Source: Yersinia kristensenii
GTDB lineage: Bacteria > Pseudomonadota > Gammaproteobacteria > Enterobacterales > Enterobacteriaceae
Length of the DNA: 64,000 bases
Direction of reading: 5' to 3'
Assembly: GCF_900460525.1 (NCBI RefSeq)
Contig: NZ_UHIY01000001.1
Location: 1,860,001 to 1,924,000, forward strand
The translations under genes and the position numbers were made by a program. The stretch's first letter is position 1. Each line of letters starts with the position of its first letter. The notes below the pieces were generated by a model, which was given only the letters and a program-made list of their open reading frames with translations, searched no databases and was not told the DNA's origin. Positions 1 through 8,500 of this stretch are shown piece by piece.

Positions 1-2
1 TT

Positions 3-245
3 ATTTTGGCTGAAATGACCATGGAAGGGATGTATGGCAGCTCAGGTGATTGGGCTTATACCGTGGGGTTACCGGGTAAAAGCGGCGTCGGCGGCGGGAT
101 CTTGGCGGTTGTGCCGGGTGTCATGGGGATTGCTGCATTTTCGCCGCCCCTTGACCCAGTAGGTAATAGCGTACGCGGCCAGAAAATGGTGGCATCAGTG
201 GCTCAGCAGTTGGGATATAATTTATATAAAAATCCACTTTTGTAG
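3..245 (+). CDS. glsA: Glutaminase, C-terminal part (partial at window start)
   Basis: The frame is open from the first bases of the window to a TAG at 243-245 and covers about the last 80 residues of a glutaminase of the serine-dependent beta-lactamase-like family, which hydrolyses L-glutamine to glutamate and ammonia in the cytoplasm. The recognisable stretch is GSSGDWAYTVGLPGKSGVGG, followed by the VVPGVMGIAAFSPPLD segment typical of the family's C-terminal end. The TTG/ATG codons near position 6 are internal, so the real start lies upstream of the window. The catalytic Ser-x-x-Lys is not in view. The family call is firm; which glutaminase paralogue this is cannot be told from the fragment. 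Confidence 0.85.
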   Translation: MLAEMTMEGMYGSSGDWAYTVGLPGKSGVGGGILAVVPGVMGIAAFSPPLDPVGNSVRGQKMVASVAQQLGYNLYKNPLL

Positions 246-291
246 CGGGCAGCGGCCCTGCTGTGTAGCGGGGCCAAATCAATCATCGCAA

Positions 292-1743
292 TTAGCTTAA
301 ATCAATGTCTTTATGCCCGAAAAACCATGTCAGAACAAAGCCAGCAGTATATGAGATCAGTAGACCGGCTATATAAACTAGCATCCCGGCAAAAATCCCT
401 TGGGCTGAAGTCATCAGCGGAATAGACACTAATCCCGATGGACCAAACACCGTATTCAGGCCAACCGGCAGCCCCAACCAAGCAACCAGACCAATAAAGA
501 AACCGCCGACAGCGCCGCCTAAACAAGCAGTAATAAAGGGCTTCAGGCGCGGTAATGTCACGCCATAAATAAGGGGTTCCCCAATCCCGAGTAACCCGGG
601 GAAAATAGCCCCTTTAATTTGGGTTCGCAGCACAGAACCTTTTGGCGAGCGGGCATAAAGCGCCAGCGCTGCACCCACTTGGCCCGCACCGGCCATGGCC
701 AGAATAGGGAATAATGAGTTAAAGCCTTGAGCATCCATTAAAGCGAAATAAACCGGAACAAACCCTTGGTGGATACCAAACACGACTGCAATCAGGAATA
801 ATCCCGCCAAAATCGCGGTGCCGAACGGGTTGCCATTTAAGTGCATAAACAGCCATGACATTCCCTTAAACAACTCGCCACCCAGCGGCATAATGACAAC
901 AAAAGTGATGGCACCGGTAATCAGCAAGGTTATTGATGATGTTAGGATCATATCCAGATTATCAGGGATAAAACGGCGAACTTGCCGCTCAATCCACGCC
1001 CCCAGCATACAGGCCAGCAAAACGCCGATAATATTGCCGCGTGGATCAATTGCCAGACCAAAGAAGTTATCCATTCCTCCGTAGTAGCCGACAGTGCCCT
1101 CCGGCACATAGCGTAAAATAAAGAGCGAAGCGATAATTGCGCCGTTGACTCCCGTCCCGCCAAAGGCTTTCTGCGTATTATAGCCAATCAGGATGCTGAG
1201 GAAGGTAAACAAACCGATGCTGAATACTTTCATGTAAGCAATCAGTGCCGCCAACCATGGGGATTGAATCACGCCATCCAAGGCCAATGTTTGCTGGAGC
1301 AAGGTTGCGATCCCCAGCAATAATCCCGCAGCAATAAAACCGGGAATGAGTGGGGTAAAAATAGTGGCGAATTTGGTCAGAAAATTATGAACCGCGCTTT
1401 GTTGTTTCGCTTTCATTTGCTGCTTTGTTTGGTTGGCTAACACCTTTAAATTAATATCATTAATATTTTCAACTGGTTGCTGAGGTTCGGAACTCAGTAG
1501 TTTGTTCATCATTTCGCTGGCTGTTTGGGCTTTGCCCGGCCCAAGAATGATTTGTAATTGGTCATCGCCATTCACCACCCCCATTACCCCGGGGATTTTT
1601 TTTAAGCTTTCATGTTGTATCAGCTGACGGTCTTTTAAAGTGAGACGGAGTCTCGTCATGCAGTTTCCGCAGACGATGATATTTTGACGCCCACCAATGA
1701 AGAGTAAAATTTGATCTATCGTGGTGCCCGTTATTTTCGCCAT
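292..1743 (-). CDS. murP: PTS N-acetylmuramic acid permease, EIIBC
   Basis: Membrane permease that imports and phosphorylates N-acetylmuramic acid, giving MurNAc-6-phosphate in the cytoplasm. Residues 1-90 form a glucose-superfamily EIIB domain with the phosphocysteine motif CMTRLRL (Cys28). A linker of about 20 residues leads to a hydrophobic EIIC domain (about residues 115-480) containing [10 protein letters not shown], typical of this family. There is no EIIA domain, so phosphate must come from a separate EIIA, for E. coli MurP the Crr protein. It starts 2 bases after murQ ends and must be cotranscribed with it. The pairing with murQ makes MurNAc a much better substrate guess than sucrose or trehalose, which related permeases carry. 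Confidence 0.9.
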   Translation of the reverse strand: MAKITGTTIDQILLFIGGRQNIIVCGNCMTRLRLTLKDRQLIQHESLKKIPGVMGVVNGDDQLQIILGPGKAQTASEMMNKLLSSEPQQPVENINDINLKVLANQTKQQMKAKQQSAVHNFLTKFATIFTPLIPGFIAAGLLLGIATLLQQTLALDGVIQSPWLAALIAYMKVFSIGLFTFLSILIGYNTQKAFGGTGVNGAIIASLFILRYVPEGTVGYYGGMDNFFGLAIDPRGNIIGVLLACMLGAWIERQVRRFIPDNLDMILTSSITLLITGAITFVVIMPLGGELFKGMSWLFMHLNGNPFGTAILAGLFLIAVVFGIHQGFVPVYFALMDAQGFNSLFPILAMAGAGQVGAALALYARSPKGSVLRTQIKGAIFPGLLGIGEPLIYGVTLPRLKPFITACLGGAVGGFFIGLVAWLGLPVGLNTVFGPSGLVSIPLMTSAQGIFAGMLVYIAGLLISYTAGFVLTWFFGHKDIDLS

Positions 1744-1745
1744 GA

Positions 1746-2654
1746 TTATGCTTTAATCTCCTGTAGCGCTTTGCGAATAAATCCCTTATTTTTCTTGAGA
1801 ATATCGGCTGCTTCCTCTGCAGACATACCACTCAGGATCATCATAATGGCTGTTTTACAGTGGCGGTTACATTCATTGAGCGCTTCTTGCGCATCCTCGG
1901 GGGAACACTCTGTCGCCTGAACCACAATATCGACCTGGCGCTGCACCAGTTTGGCATTTGTCGCCTCAACATCCACCATCAGATTGCTATAAACTTTTCC
2001 GCTACGGATCATCGCGCCAGTGGTCAACATATTCAGAATTAACTTTTGTGCAGTTCCTGCTTTCATCCGTGATGACCCAGTGACCACTTCCGGGCCGACC
2101 AAAGGCTCAATGGCGATATCTGCCGCATTTCCCATTTCGCTATTTTGATTGCAGGAAATAGCCACCACGCTAGCCCCAACACGCCGTGCATAGGCCATGG
2201 CCCCCAGTACATAAGGTGTGCGGCCACTGGCTGCAATTCCCACTAACACATCACGGGCATTAAAATTGAGATTGCGCAGATCTTGCTCACCCATTTCACG
2301 GCTATCTTCTGCATTTTCAACTGCTTGTAGAATGGCTGTGTTTCCGCCAGCAATCAGGCCAATGACCATATCTCGCGGCGTACCGTAAGTTGGCGGGCAC
2401 TCACTAGCATCCAAAATCCCCAATCGCCCAGAAGTCCCCGCGCCACAATAAATTAATCTGCCGCCGAGCACGAAAGCTTCTGCGATAAGAGAAACAGCTT
2501 GGGCGATTTCGGGCAGTTTTTCCTCCACTGCGAAGGGCACTTTTTTATCCTCATGATTGATAACCTTGAGTATCTCCAGTGTTGATAGCGTATCAATTTG
2601 AGCACTGGCGGGGTTTCGGCTTTCCGTAACCATTGAGCTTAGATTAATCTTCAT
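1746..2654 (-). CDS. murQ: N-acetylmuramic acid 6-phosphate etherase
   Basis: Cytoplasmic SIS-domain enzyme that cleaves the lactyl ether of MurNAc-6-phosphate to GlcNAc-6-phosphate and D-lactate, feeding the NagA/NagB route. At 302 residues it matches the family length. It carries the sugar-phosphate loop GAGTSGRLG and the motif ASECPPTYG. By alignment from memory with E. coli MurQ, Glu85 and Glu116 correspond to the catalytic acids Glu83 and Glu114. The C-terminal segment [20 protein letters not shown] is also typical. The ATG follows a good AAGGAAG ribosome site. It is the first gene of the murQ-murP unit and is divergent from the RpiR regulator. Confidence 0.95.
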   Translation of the reverse strand: MKINLSSMVTESRNPASAQIDTLSTLEILKVINHEDKKVPFAVEEKLPEIAQAVSLIAEAFVLGGRLIYCGAGTSGRLGILDASECPPTYGTPRDMVIGLIAGGNTAILQAVENAEDSREMGEQDLRNLNFNARDVLVGIAASGRTPYVLGAMAYARRVGASVVAISCNQNSEMGNAADIAIEPLVGPEVVTGSSRMKAGTAQKLILNMLTTGAMIRSGKVYSNLMVDVEATNAKLVQRQVDIVVQATECSPEDAQEALNECNRHCKTAIMMILSGMSAEEAADILKKNKGFIRKALQEIKA

Positions 2655-2881
2655 GGGGACTTCCTTTTATTTAAATTATCGGCGATGTTAAGGAATTATT
2701 TGTTTATTAAACGTGATGATTATCACGGTAAAATCTATTCTAATGACTGGGGTTATGAGGAATAAGTACAGATAAAACAGAACAAATAAATAAATTATCT
2801 TCATAATATTTATGCAGTTACACCTGAGTCATAAAAGGTGCTTGCGCTGGAATAATCTATTGTCTTTAACGGGAACCTTTG
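2655..2881. promoter_or_regulatory. Divergent murQ/murR control region with a CRP site
   Basis: Intergenic region of 227 bases between divergent murQ and the RpiR-type regulator. At 2713-2726 it holds GTGA-TGATTA-TCAC, an exact palindromic CRP core with the correct 6-base spacer, flanked by A/T bases. MurR-type repressors usually bind in such divergent regions, but I cannot point to a specific operator. The region is AT-rich and I did not assign promoter boxes. The CRP core is seen directly; its use is inference. Confidence 0.6.
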
Positions 2882-3742
2882 ATGTCGATTTTAAATGAAA
2901 TAACCTGGTTACTGCCTGAATTGGCTGAAAATCAGCAAAAAATAGCGAAATACATTCTGGATAATCCAGAATCCATACTGAATATATCCTCCTCACAGTT
3001 CGCAGAAAATGCAGGAGTCAGCCAATCAGCTATTGTGAAATTTAGTCAGAAGATTGGCATGAAAGGCTTTCCAGCACTAAAAATCGCCATCAGTGAAGAA
3101 TTAAGCAAGAATAATTTATTTAAATCCTATCCACATAAAGCGCTACATAACTCTATTTCATCCGAAGACTCATTGATGGTGATGGCGCAAAAACTTGCGC
3201 ATGAGAAGACGGCATCGATTATGGAGACAACACGGAAAATTAATTTCTCCGTTTTTCAGCAAGTGGTCTCGCTCATTAATGCTGCTCAGCGAGTACAGAT
3301 AGTGGGTATTTGGGGGTCTGGACTTACAGCAAAAGATCTAAGCTATAAATTGCAGAAAATAGGTATAATGACTCTGGTTGAAGCCGACCTCCACGTACAG
3401 ATTGCCGCCGCCCTCACTCTCACACCTAAAGATGTGCAGATTGTTCTTTCTTTTACCGGCAGAAGAAAAGACATGAAAATCGCCGCAACAGTCGCCAAAG
3501 CACAAGGGGCAACAGTCATTGCGATTACGGGCAGTAAAGTTTCTCCGTTGGCTAAAATTGCAGATTATGTCCTTGAAAGTATTTCAGATGAAAATGAGTG
3601 GCGCAGCTCTTCAATTTCTTCCAGAACGGCTCAAAATACCTTAACCGATCTGATATTCTTGGCGTTGATGCAGCAACGAAAAGAAATGGCTAAACCCTTG
3701 ATTCTGAATGCAAGTATGACAATAAATAATCTGGATGATTGA
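2882..3742 (+). CDS. murR: MurR-type RpiR family transcriptional regulator
   Basis: A 286-residue regulator with an N-terminal HTH_6 domain (about residues 1-75, including SQFAENAGVSQSAIVKFSQK) and a C-terminal SIS domain (about 125-260; IWGSGLTAKDLSYKLQKIG and IAITGSKVSPLAKIADYV). SIS domains of this family sense phosphosugars. E. coli MurR represses murQP and is released by MurNAc-6-phosphate. Position, divergent from murQP and upstream of the hydrolase operon, supports the same role here for both units. I chose the ATG at 2882 over the TTG one codon upstream. The exact inducer is inferred from context. Confidence 0.85.
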   Translation: MSILNEITWLLPELAENQQKIAKYILDNPESILNISSSQFAENAGVSQSAIVKFSQKIGMKGFPALKIAISEELSKNNLFKSYPHKALHNSISSEDSLMVMAQKLAHEKTASIMETTRKINFSVFQQVVSLINAAQRVQIVGIWGSGLTAKDLSYKLQKIGIMTLVEADLHVQIAAALTLTPKDVQIVLSFTGRRKDMKIAATVAKAQGATVIAITGSKVSPLAKIADYVLESISDENEWRSSSISSRTAQNTLTDLIFLALMQQRKEMAKPLILNASMTINNLDD

Positions 3743-4081
3743 TGCTTTGATTGGTTATTTTATAAAAACTAAGGCAATGAAAGTGATATGAATTAATTAT
3801 CTCATTGCCGGTTTTAGATTTGTTGTTTCTTTTTCGTCAGAAATTGCCTGCATATCTCAATAACTATTAAATGATTTTATAATAAATATTCCTGATGGTG
3901 AAAAATTATTCCTGATCTTATCACCTTATATAGCGGCATTTCTGAAATGAAATGCAGGAAAAGAAATGCTATTATTCCTTTTAAGGTAAAAAAGGCGAAT
4001 CAATCAACTGTGATAATTGTCACTTTATTATGTGTGCTAAAAAGTAAAATCGCCCGGCAAGCATAACTAATGGAGGAGTTA
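3743..4081 (+). promoter_or_regulatory. Control region of the peptidoglycan hydrolase operon, with a CRP site
   Basis: A 339-base, strongly AT-rich gap between murR and the secreted NagZ gene. At 4010-4023 it contains GTGA-TAATTG-TCAC, a second exact CRP core with a 6-base spacer, within TGTGA/TCACT context. It lies about 65 bases upstream of the nagZ ATG. The ribosome site of that gene, GGAGGAG at 4073-4079, is also here. No convincing terminator for murR was seen, so readthrough from murR is possible. Confidence 0.6.
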
Positions 4082-5953
4082 ATGAAAAAAGTAATATCCG
4101 CGATTCTCTTATTTAGCAGCTGTACTTATGCAGATGTTATTCCCGATGCACAACTTAAAGAAATGTGGTTATCACCTAAAATATCAGCTGAAAAAATAAC
4201 ATTTAAAATGAGTTTTGAAGAAAAACTGGGGCAAATATTGATGGTTGATATTCGCTCATGGAGTCATTCTGATAACCGTGATAAAACTGCATTCATTGAA
4301 ATTAATGACTCTGTCAGTAAGATGATTCGCGATTATCATTTAGGTTCTATTATTCTTTTCCGTGAAAATCTGATTGATACGCCACAAACAGTCGAGTTAA
4401 TTAATAATCTTCAGAAAGCGCGTAGTAATCTCCCTCTATTTATTAGCACCGATCAAGAAGGGGGGTATGTCACCCGTCTACGTGTCGGTACTGAAATGCC
4501 GGGGAATATGGCATTAGGTGCGACGGGATCATCCAAGTTTGCTCAGCAGGCTGGAAGTATCCATGGCTATGAATTATCCAGCTTAGGTTTTAACTTTAAT
4601 TTTGGTCCAGTCGTAGATGTCAATAATAACCAGAATAACCCTGTTATTGGCGTGCGATCTTATTCAAATAATCCGGTATTGGTGGGGGAGTTAGCTCGTA
4701 GTTATATCAGTGGCATTCACAAATATAATGTACTCACCTCACTCAAACATTTCCCTGGCCATGGCAATGTTACCTCAGATACGCATTTTTCCTTGCCGAC
4801 GGTCAATATTGATAAAGCCGCATGGCAGCAAGTCGAACTGAAGCCCTTCGTCGAAGTCATGCCAGTTACTGATGCAATTATGACTGCCCATGTAGTGGTG
4901 CCAGCCCTGGATAATTCAATGTTAACAAATATTAAGGGCGAAGAAGTGGGCACTCCAGCAACATTATCAAAGCCCATTCTGACTGATATTTTACGCAATC
5001 AACTCAAGTTTGATGGTTTGATCCTGACAGATGCTATGGATATGGGGGCGATTACCAGTAACTTTGACAGTCATTGGTCTATCAAGCAGGCTATTATGGC
5101 AGGTAATGATATTATCTTAATGCCAATGGAAATTAAAAATAGCGCCAGTACTGAACAACTCAATGCACTTTATAATTATTTAAAAACTGAAGCTGCAAAA
5201 GATCCTGCACTTAAACAACGTATTGAGGATGCAGCACAGCGGGTAATTTACACCAAACTGAATAAGCGTATTTCTCCTGAACCTCATGATATTGCTACAG
5301 CGGAAAAGGTCGTCGCATCCAAAAATCATAAGGACATTGAAAATTTCATTTCTGAACAGGCAATTACACTGATTAAAAATGATAATGTTCTTCCCTATCA
5401 AGTTAAGCCACAAAATAAAATAATGGTATTCTCTGATGAGAAACCACGTAACGAACTCATTGCTAAACATCTTGATGATATTGCTAATGAATTTAAGGTT
5501 AACTTTTCCGTTAACAGTGAAGTCATTAAGTTGGATAAGAACGATGTAAATGCAGAAGACATAGCAAAGAAAATTAAAGATAAAAACTTTATTATTCTTG
5601 CGACTTACAATCTGAAGCTTAATCCCGTTAATGCGCAGAGGATTATAGATGAAGCCAATAAAGCTAACATTCCTTTGGTTGTGGTATCTAGTCGGAATCC
5701 TTACGATATTGCTTATTTATCCGGAGTAAAGGCTAATATTGCTATTTATGGTATCACGGGTTTTGATGTTACCAATAATGTGCGAAACAGTTTGGAAACT
5801 AATATTCGCAGTGGACTAAGAACCCTGTTTCAGGGGCCAAAAGGGAAATTAGATGTACTGGCCAAACCACAGGGTAAATTACCAGTAGATATTAGAACAC
5901 CTGATAATAGCCAGATACTCTATCCACGTGGCTATGGACTAACGATGTTATAA
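4082..5953 (+). CDS. nagZ: Secreted beta-N-acetylhexosaminidase (NagZ family, GH3)
   Basis: Exo-enzyme expected to remove non-reducing-end GlcNAc from peptidoglycan fragments. The start is the ATG at 4082, behind GGAGGAG. Residues 1-18 form a signal peptide (KKVISAILLFSSCTYADV), so it should act in the periplasm. A GH3 TIM barrel covers about residues 40-400, with DQEGGYVTRL, the NagZ loop KHFPGHG...SDTH (Asp233 and His235 as the acid/base dyad) and LILTDAMDMG (Asp317, nucleophile). A second GH3 domain fills about 400-623. Typical enterobacterial NagZ is a single-domain cytoplasmic protein of about 340 residues. This secreted two-domain form is laid out like B. subtilis NagZ, whose dyad and nucleophile have nearly the same numbering. 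It is the first gene of a three-gene operon with the porin and NamZ. Confidence 0.9.
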   Translation: MKKVISAILLFSSCTYADVIPDAQLKEMWLSPKISAEKITFKMSFEEKLGQILMVDIRSWSHSDNRDKTAFIEINDSVSKMIRDYHLGSIILFRENLIDTPQTVELINNLQKARSNLPLFISTDQEGGYVTRLRVGTEMPGNMALGATGSSKFAQQAGSIHGYELSSLGFNFNFGPVVDVNNNQNNPVIGVRSYSNNPVLVGELARSYISGIHKYNVLTSLKHFPGHGNVTSDTHFSLPTVNIDKAAWQQVELKPFVEVMPVTDAIMTAHVVVPALDNSMLTNIKGEEVGTPATLSKPILTDILRNQLKFDGLILTDAMDMGAITSNFDSHWSIKQAIMAGNDIILMPMEIKNSASTEQLNALYNYLKTEAAKDPALKQRIEDAAQRVIYTKLNKRISPEPHDIATAEKVVASKNHKDIENFISEQAITLIKNDNVLPYQVKPQNKIMVFSDEKPRNELIAKHLDDIANEFKVNFSVNSEVIKLDKNDVNAEDIAKKIKDKNFIILATYNLKLNPVNAQRIIDEANKANIPLVVVSSRNPYDIAYLSGVKANIAIYGITGFDVTNNVRNSLETNIRSGLRTLFQGPKGKLDVLAKPQGKLPVDIRTPDNSQILYPRGYGLTML

Positions 5954-5969
5954 AATAGCGGAAGGTAAA

Positions 5970-7055
5970 ATGAATATCTTAAAAGGATTTGTGGTTTTCT
6001 GCGCCCTAACACTGTGCTTACCTGTATTAGCCGATGAATTTGAAACTGATTATGATCAGGAAATTAATAAATTAAATAAAAGAATCCAACAAATAGAACT
6101 GGAAAAAAAAGAGGCGCAAGATAAGTTAAAACAAAAAGCCTGGAACTTCGAAACTTATATAGGTGCAGAGCAAGAAATAGACAGTGATGACAGTTGGAAG
6201 TTTATTAAAGGTAGCATGGCAACCTCACCTTATGTCGGAGCCTATATTTATCAGAATGATTCATTGTGGCTATATGATGTACAGTTTTTGAAAACATATC
6301 TAGATAACAACCCAGAATATGATCGTACACGTTGGCAGGCGGGAGTAACCAGAACGTTTCCTTTCACCTATGATGGTAAGAGCGGTAATACAAAATTGCG
6401 TTTAGGTTATCGTAATGACAATTGGCATTATCCCTCAATAAGTAATCCGGCATTAGCTGATCCTGAGTACAAAGGGGATGTTCGTAAAGGTGAAGAGCGG
6501 CATGAAATTTGGATTCGTCCACAGGCGTATTATAAATACTCAGAGAATCTAAGCTTTAATGCCAGCTTCTCATTCCGCCTGATTGACCGTAAATTGGACT
6601 ATGCTCGTGCCAAAGGGAGTTATGGAGTATACAAACGAGATTGGAGCCAAATAAATGAGCATTTTGTTGGCGCAAATATCACCTTTAATCAAAAGAACTC
6701 ACTTTGGTTAAACTATTTGTACATTTATGAGCAATTGGTCAATACACTTTATAACAAAGAACATTTCTTATGGGGTATTTATCGTCATAAGTTTGATAAT
6801 GGTCTTCTGTTTATGCCTTATACGCGTCTGGCTCTGGTGAAAGGTAGACAGAGTTTCCGTGACTCGAATAATCATGAAACTGTGTATAAAGAAAAAAATC
6901 GTAGCCGCTATGGTTTACAAATGCTTTATCCAGTGACGAAGCAAACATCAATATTTGCCGATACCTATTATCGCCCAGAGCAAACTTGGACGAATAGCAA
7001 CAAAACCAGTAACAACTTTTGGTTTTGGGCCGTGGAGATAAGACATAATTTCTGA
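5970..7055 (+). CDS. OmpG-like outer-membrane beta-barrel protein, probable muropeptide/amino-sugar porin
   Basis: A 361-residue protein starting 16 bases after the nagZ stop, behind GGAAGG. Residues 1-21 form a signal peptide ending PVLADE. Residues about 25-55 are charged and predicted coiled coil (EINKLNKRIQQIELEKKEAQ). The remainder has alternating aromatic and polar strands typical of an outer-membrane barrel, ending in FWAVEIRHNF, where a terminal Phe is the usual Bam signal. Segments such as NGLLFMPYTRLALVKG resemble monomeric OmpG/KdgM-type porins. Its place between two periplasmic glycosidases suggests that it admits peptidoglycan fragments. The substrate is inference; the barrel nature is clear. 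Confidence 0.75.
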   Translation: MNILKGFVVFCALTLCLPVLADEFETDYDQEINKLNKRIQQIELEKKEAQDKLKQKAWNFETYIGAEQEIDSDDSWKFIKGSMATSPYVGAYIYQNDSLWLYDVQFLKTYLDNNPEYDRTRWQAGVTRTFPFTYDGKSGNTKLRLGYRNDNWHYPSISNPALADPEYKGDVRKGEERHEIWIRPQAYYKYSENLSFNASFSFRLIDRKLDYARAKGSYGVYKRDWSQINEHFVGANITFNQKNSLWLNYLYIYEQLVNTLYNKEHFLWGIYRHKFDNGLLFMPYTRLALVKGRQSFRDSNNHETVYKEKNRSRYGLQMLYPVTKQTSIFADTYYRPEQTWTNSNKTSNNFWFWAVEIRHNF

Positions 7056-7107
7056 TAATTGATAAGATATATCAGAACATCAATTTATTCATTGTGAGAG
7101 ACAAAGG

Positions 7108-8439
7108 ATGAGGTATTTCCTGCAGATATTACTATGTCTATGTTCATTGTTTTTTATCAGCGCTGGCTATGCCAGCGTTACCCAAGAAATTATTTTAGGC
7201 GTTGATCAGGAAGATGTTTATGGGCCACTGTTAAAAAATAAACGAGTGGGTTTGATGGTCAACCAAAGCTCGATTAACAAAGAAGGGCGTCATACCATCG
7301 ACAAATTGTTATCTGAACAAGATAAATTCCATTTTACTGTAAAAAAATTATTCTCCGTTGAGCACGGTATCCGTGGGAATGCAGATGCCGGATTAGGGGA
7401 TAATAATCACATCGATAAACAGAGCGGCCTCCCTATTATTTCTTTATATGGGAGAGATAAAGATGGGCGTGTGCGGGCACATCCCACTGAAGCGCAGTTA
7501 TCTGATGTTGATATCGTTATTTATGATTTACAGGATGTAGGTGTTCGTTATTTTACCTATACCATTTCTATGCATCATATGTTGGAAAGCCTGCAAAAGT
7601 ATCATAAACAATTTATGGTATTTGATCGGCCTAACCCACTCGGAAATTATGTCTATGGGCCTATTCTCGAAGAAGAGAATATTTCTGGTATTGGTATGCA
7701 TCCTATCCCGATGGTGCATGGGCTGACATCAGGGGAGTTTGCCCGCATGATAGTTAATGAGGGCTGGCTAACGCATTTTGATGATTCTAATTGGCAGGCA
7801 TTTGGCATCAAAGCTTATCAGTTTCCACCTGAGGATTTGACTGTCATCGCCATGGAGAATTACACACATGATTTGCCTTATTCATTGCCAGTAAGACCTT
7901 CGCCAAATTTACGCAGTGATTTGGCTATTCAGCTTTACCCTTCTTTGGGATTATTTGAAGCCACTAGTGTCAATATGGGGCGAGGTTCTGATCACCCCTT
8001 TGAACAATTAGGTTTCCCATCTAAGTATTTTTATACTAATACCTGCTATCACGTCGACATTAACCAGCAAAAAACAGGCTGGCCACAAGCAGGCAAAGAA
8101 GTATGTGGCGAAAAATTTGCTGCCATTAATATATCCGACTTTAAGCCAACAATAGGTTACTTTGTTGAATGGTGGTTCAAATTTAAAGAGGCCGGTTATT
8201 CAATGGTCGTCCCACCGCAAAGTGAGGAAAATTACCTGGATTATCAGGAAAAGTATTTCTTAATACGCCCTCTTTGGTTAGCGAAATTAACGGGCACCCG
8301 TAATTTAGTTAAATTAATGGAAGAAGCCAACGAGAAGAAATTGACTGTCGATGAGACCATTCATTATCTGGAGTCTTACTGGCAGCCCGGGGTTGATAAT
8401 TATTTGAAGTTACGCGAGAAATATAAAATCTATCCTTGA
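7108..8439 (+). CDS. namZ: Exo-beta-N-acetylmuramidase, NamZ family (DUF1343, GH171)
   Basis: A 443-residue DUF1343 protein with a signal peptide (residues 1-22, LCSLFFISAGYAS), so periplasmic. It begins 52 bases after the porin gene behind AAAGGA. Family signatures are clear: KRVGLMVNQSS, FSVEHGIRG (Glu85-His86 in the conserved E-H-G motif), VIYDLQDVGVRYFTY, VFDRPNPLG, PSPNLRSD and the late WLAKLTGTRNL. The B. subtilis member was shown to remove non-reducing-end MurNAc from peptide-free peptidoglycan chains, the complementary step to NagZ. With NagZ in the same operon, the two could degrade chains by turns. The family is certain; activity is inferred from family and context. Confidence 0.88.
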   Translation: MRYFLQILLCLCSLFFISAGYASVTQEIILGVDQEDVYGPLLKNKRVGLMVNQSSINKEGRHTIDKLLSEQDKFHFTVKKLFSVEHGIRGNADAGLGDNNHIDKQSGLPIISLYGRDKDGRVRAHPTEAQLSDVDIVIYDLQDVGVRYFTYTISMHHMLESLQKYHKQFMVFDRPNPLGNYVYGPILEEENISGIGMHPIPMVHGLTSGEFARMIVNEGWLTHFDDSNWQAFGIKAYQFPPEDLTVIAMENYTHDLPYSLPVRPSPNLRSDLAIQLYPSLGLFEATSVNMGRGSDHPFEQLGFPSKYFYTNTCYHVDINQQKTGWPQAGKEVCGEKFAAINISDFKPTIGYFVEWWFKFKEAGYSMVVPPQSEENYLDYQEKYFLIRPLWLAKLTGTRNLVKLMEEANEKKLTVDETIHYLESYWQPGVDNYLKLREKYKIYP

Positions 8440-8463
8440 ATTCTATTATTATTCTTTGATGTT

Positions 8464-8496
8464 TGAGGTGCCAGTGAAAGCGGCGCCTCTTTTTTG
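8464..8496 (+). terminator. Rho-independent terminator after namZ
   Basis: GAGGTGCC and GGCGCCTC form an 8-bp stem (one G-T pair) around a 9-base loop, followed by TTTTTT. It lies just after the namZ stop and before the convergent S66 peptidase gene, so it closes the nagZ-porin-namZ operon. Confidence 0.75.
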
Positions 8497-8500
8497 ATTT

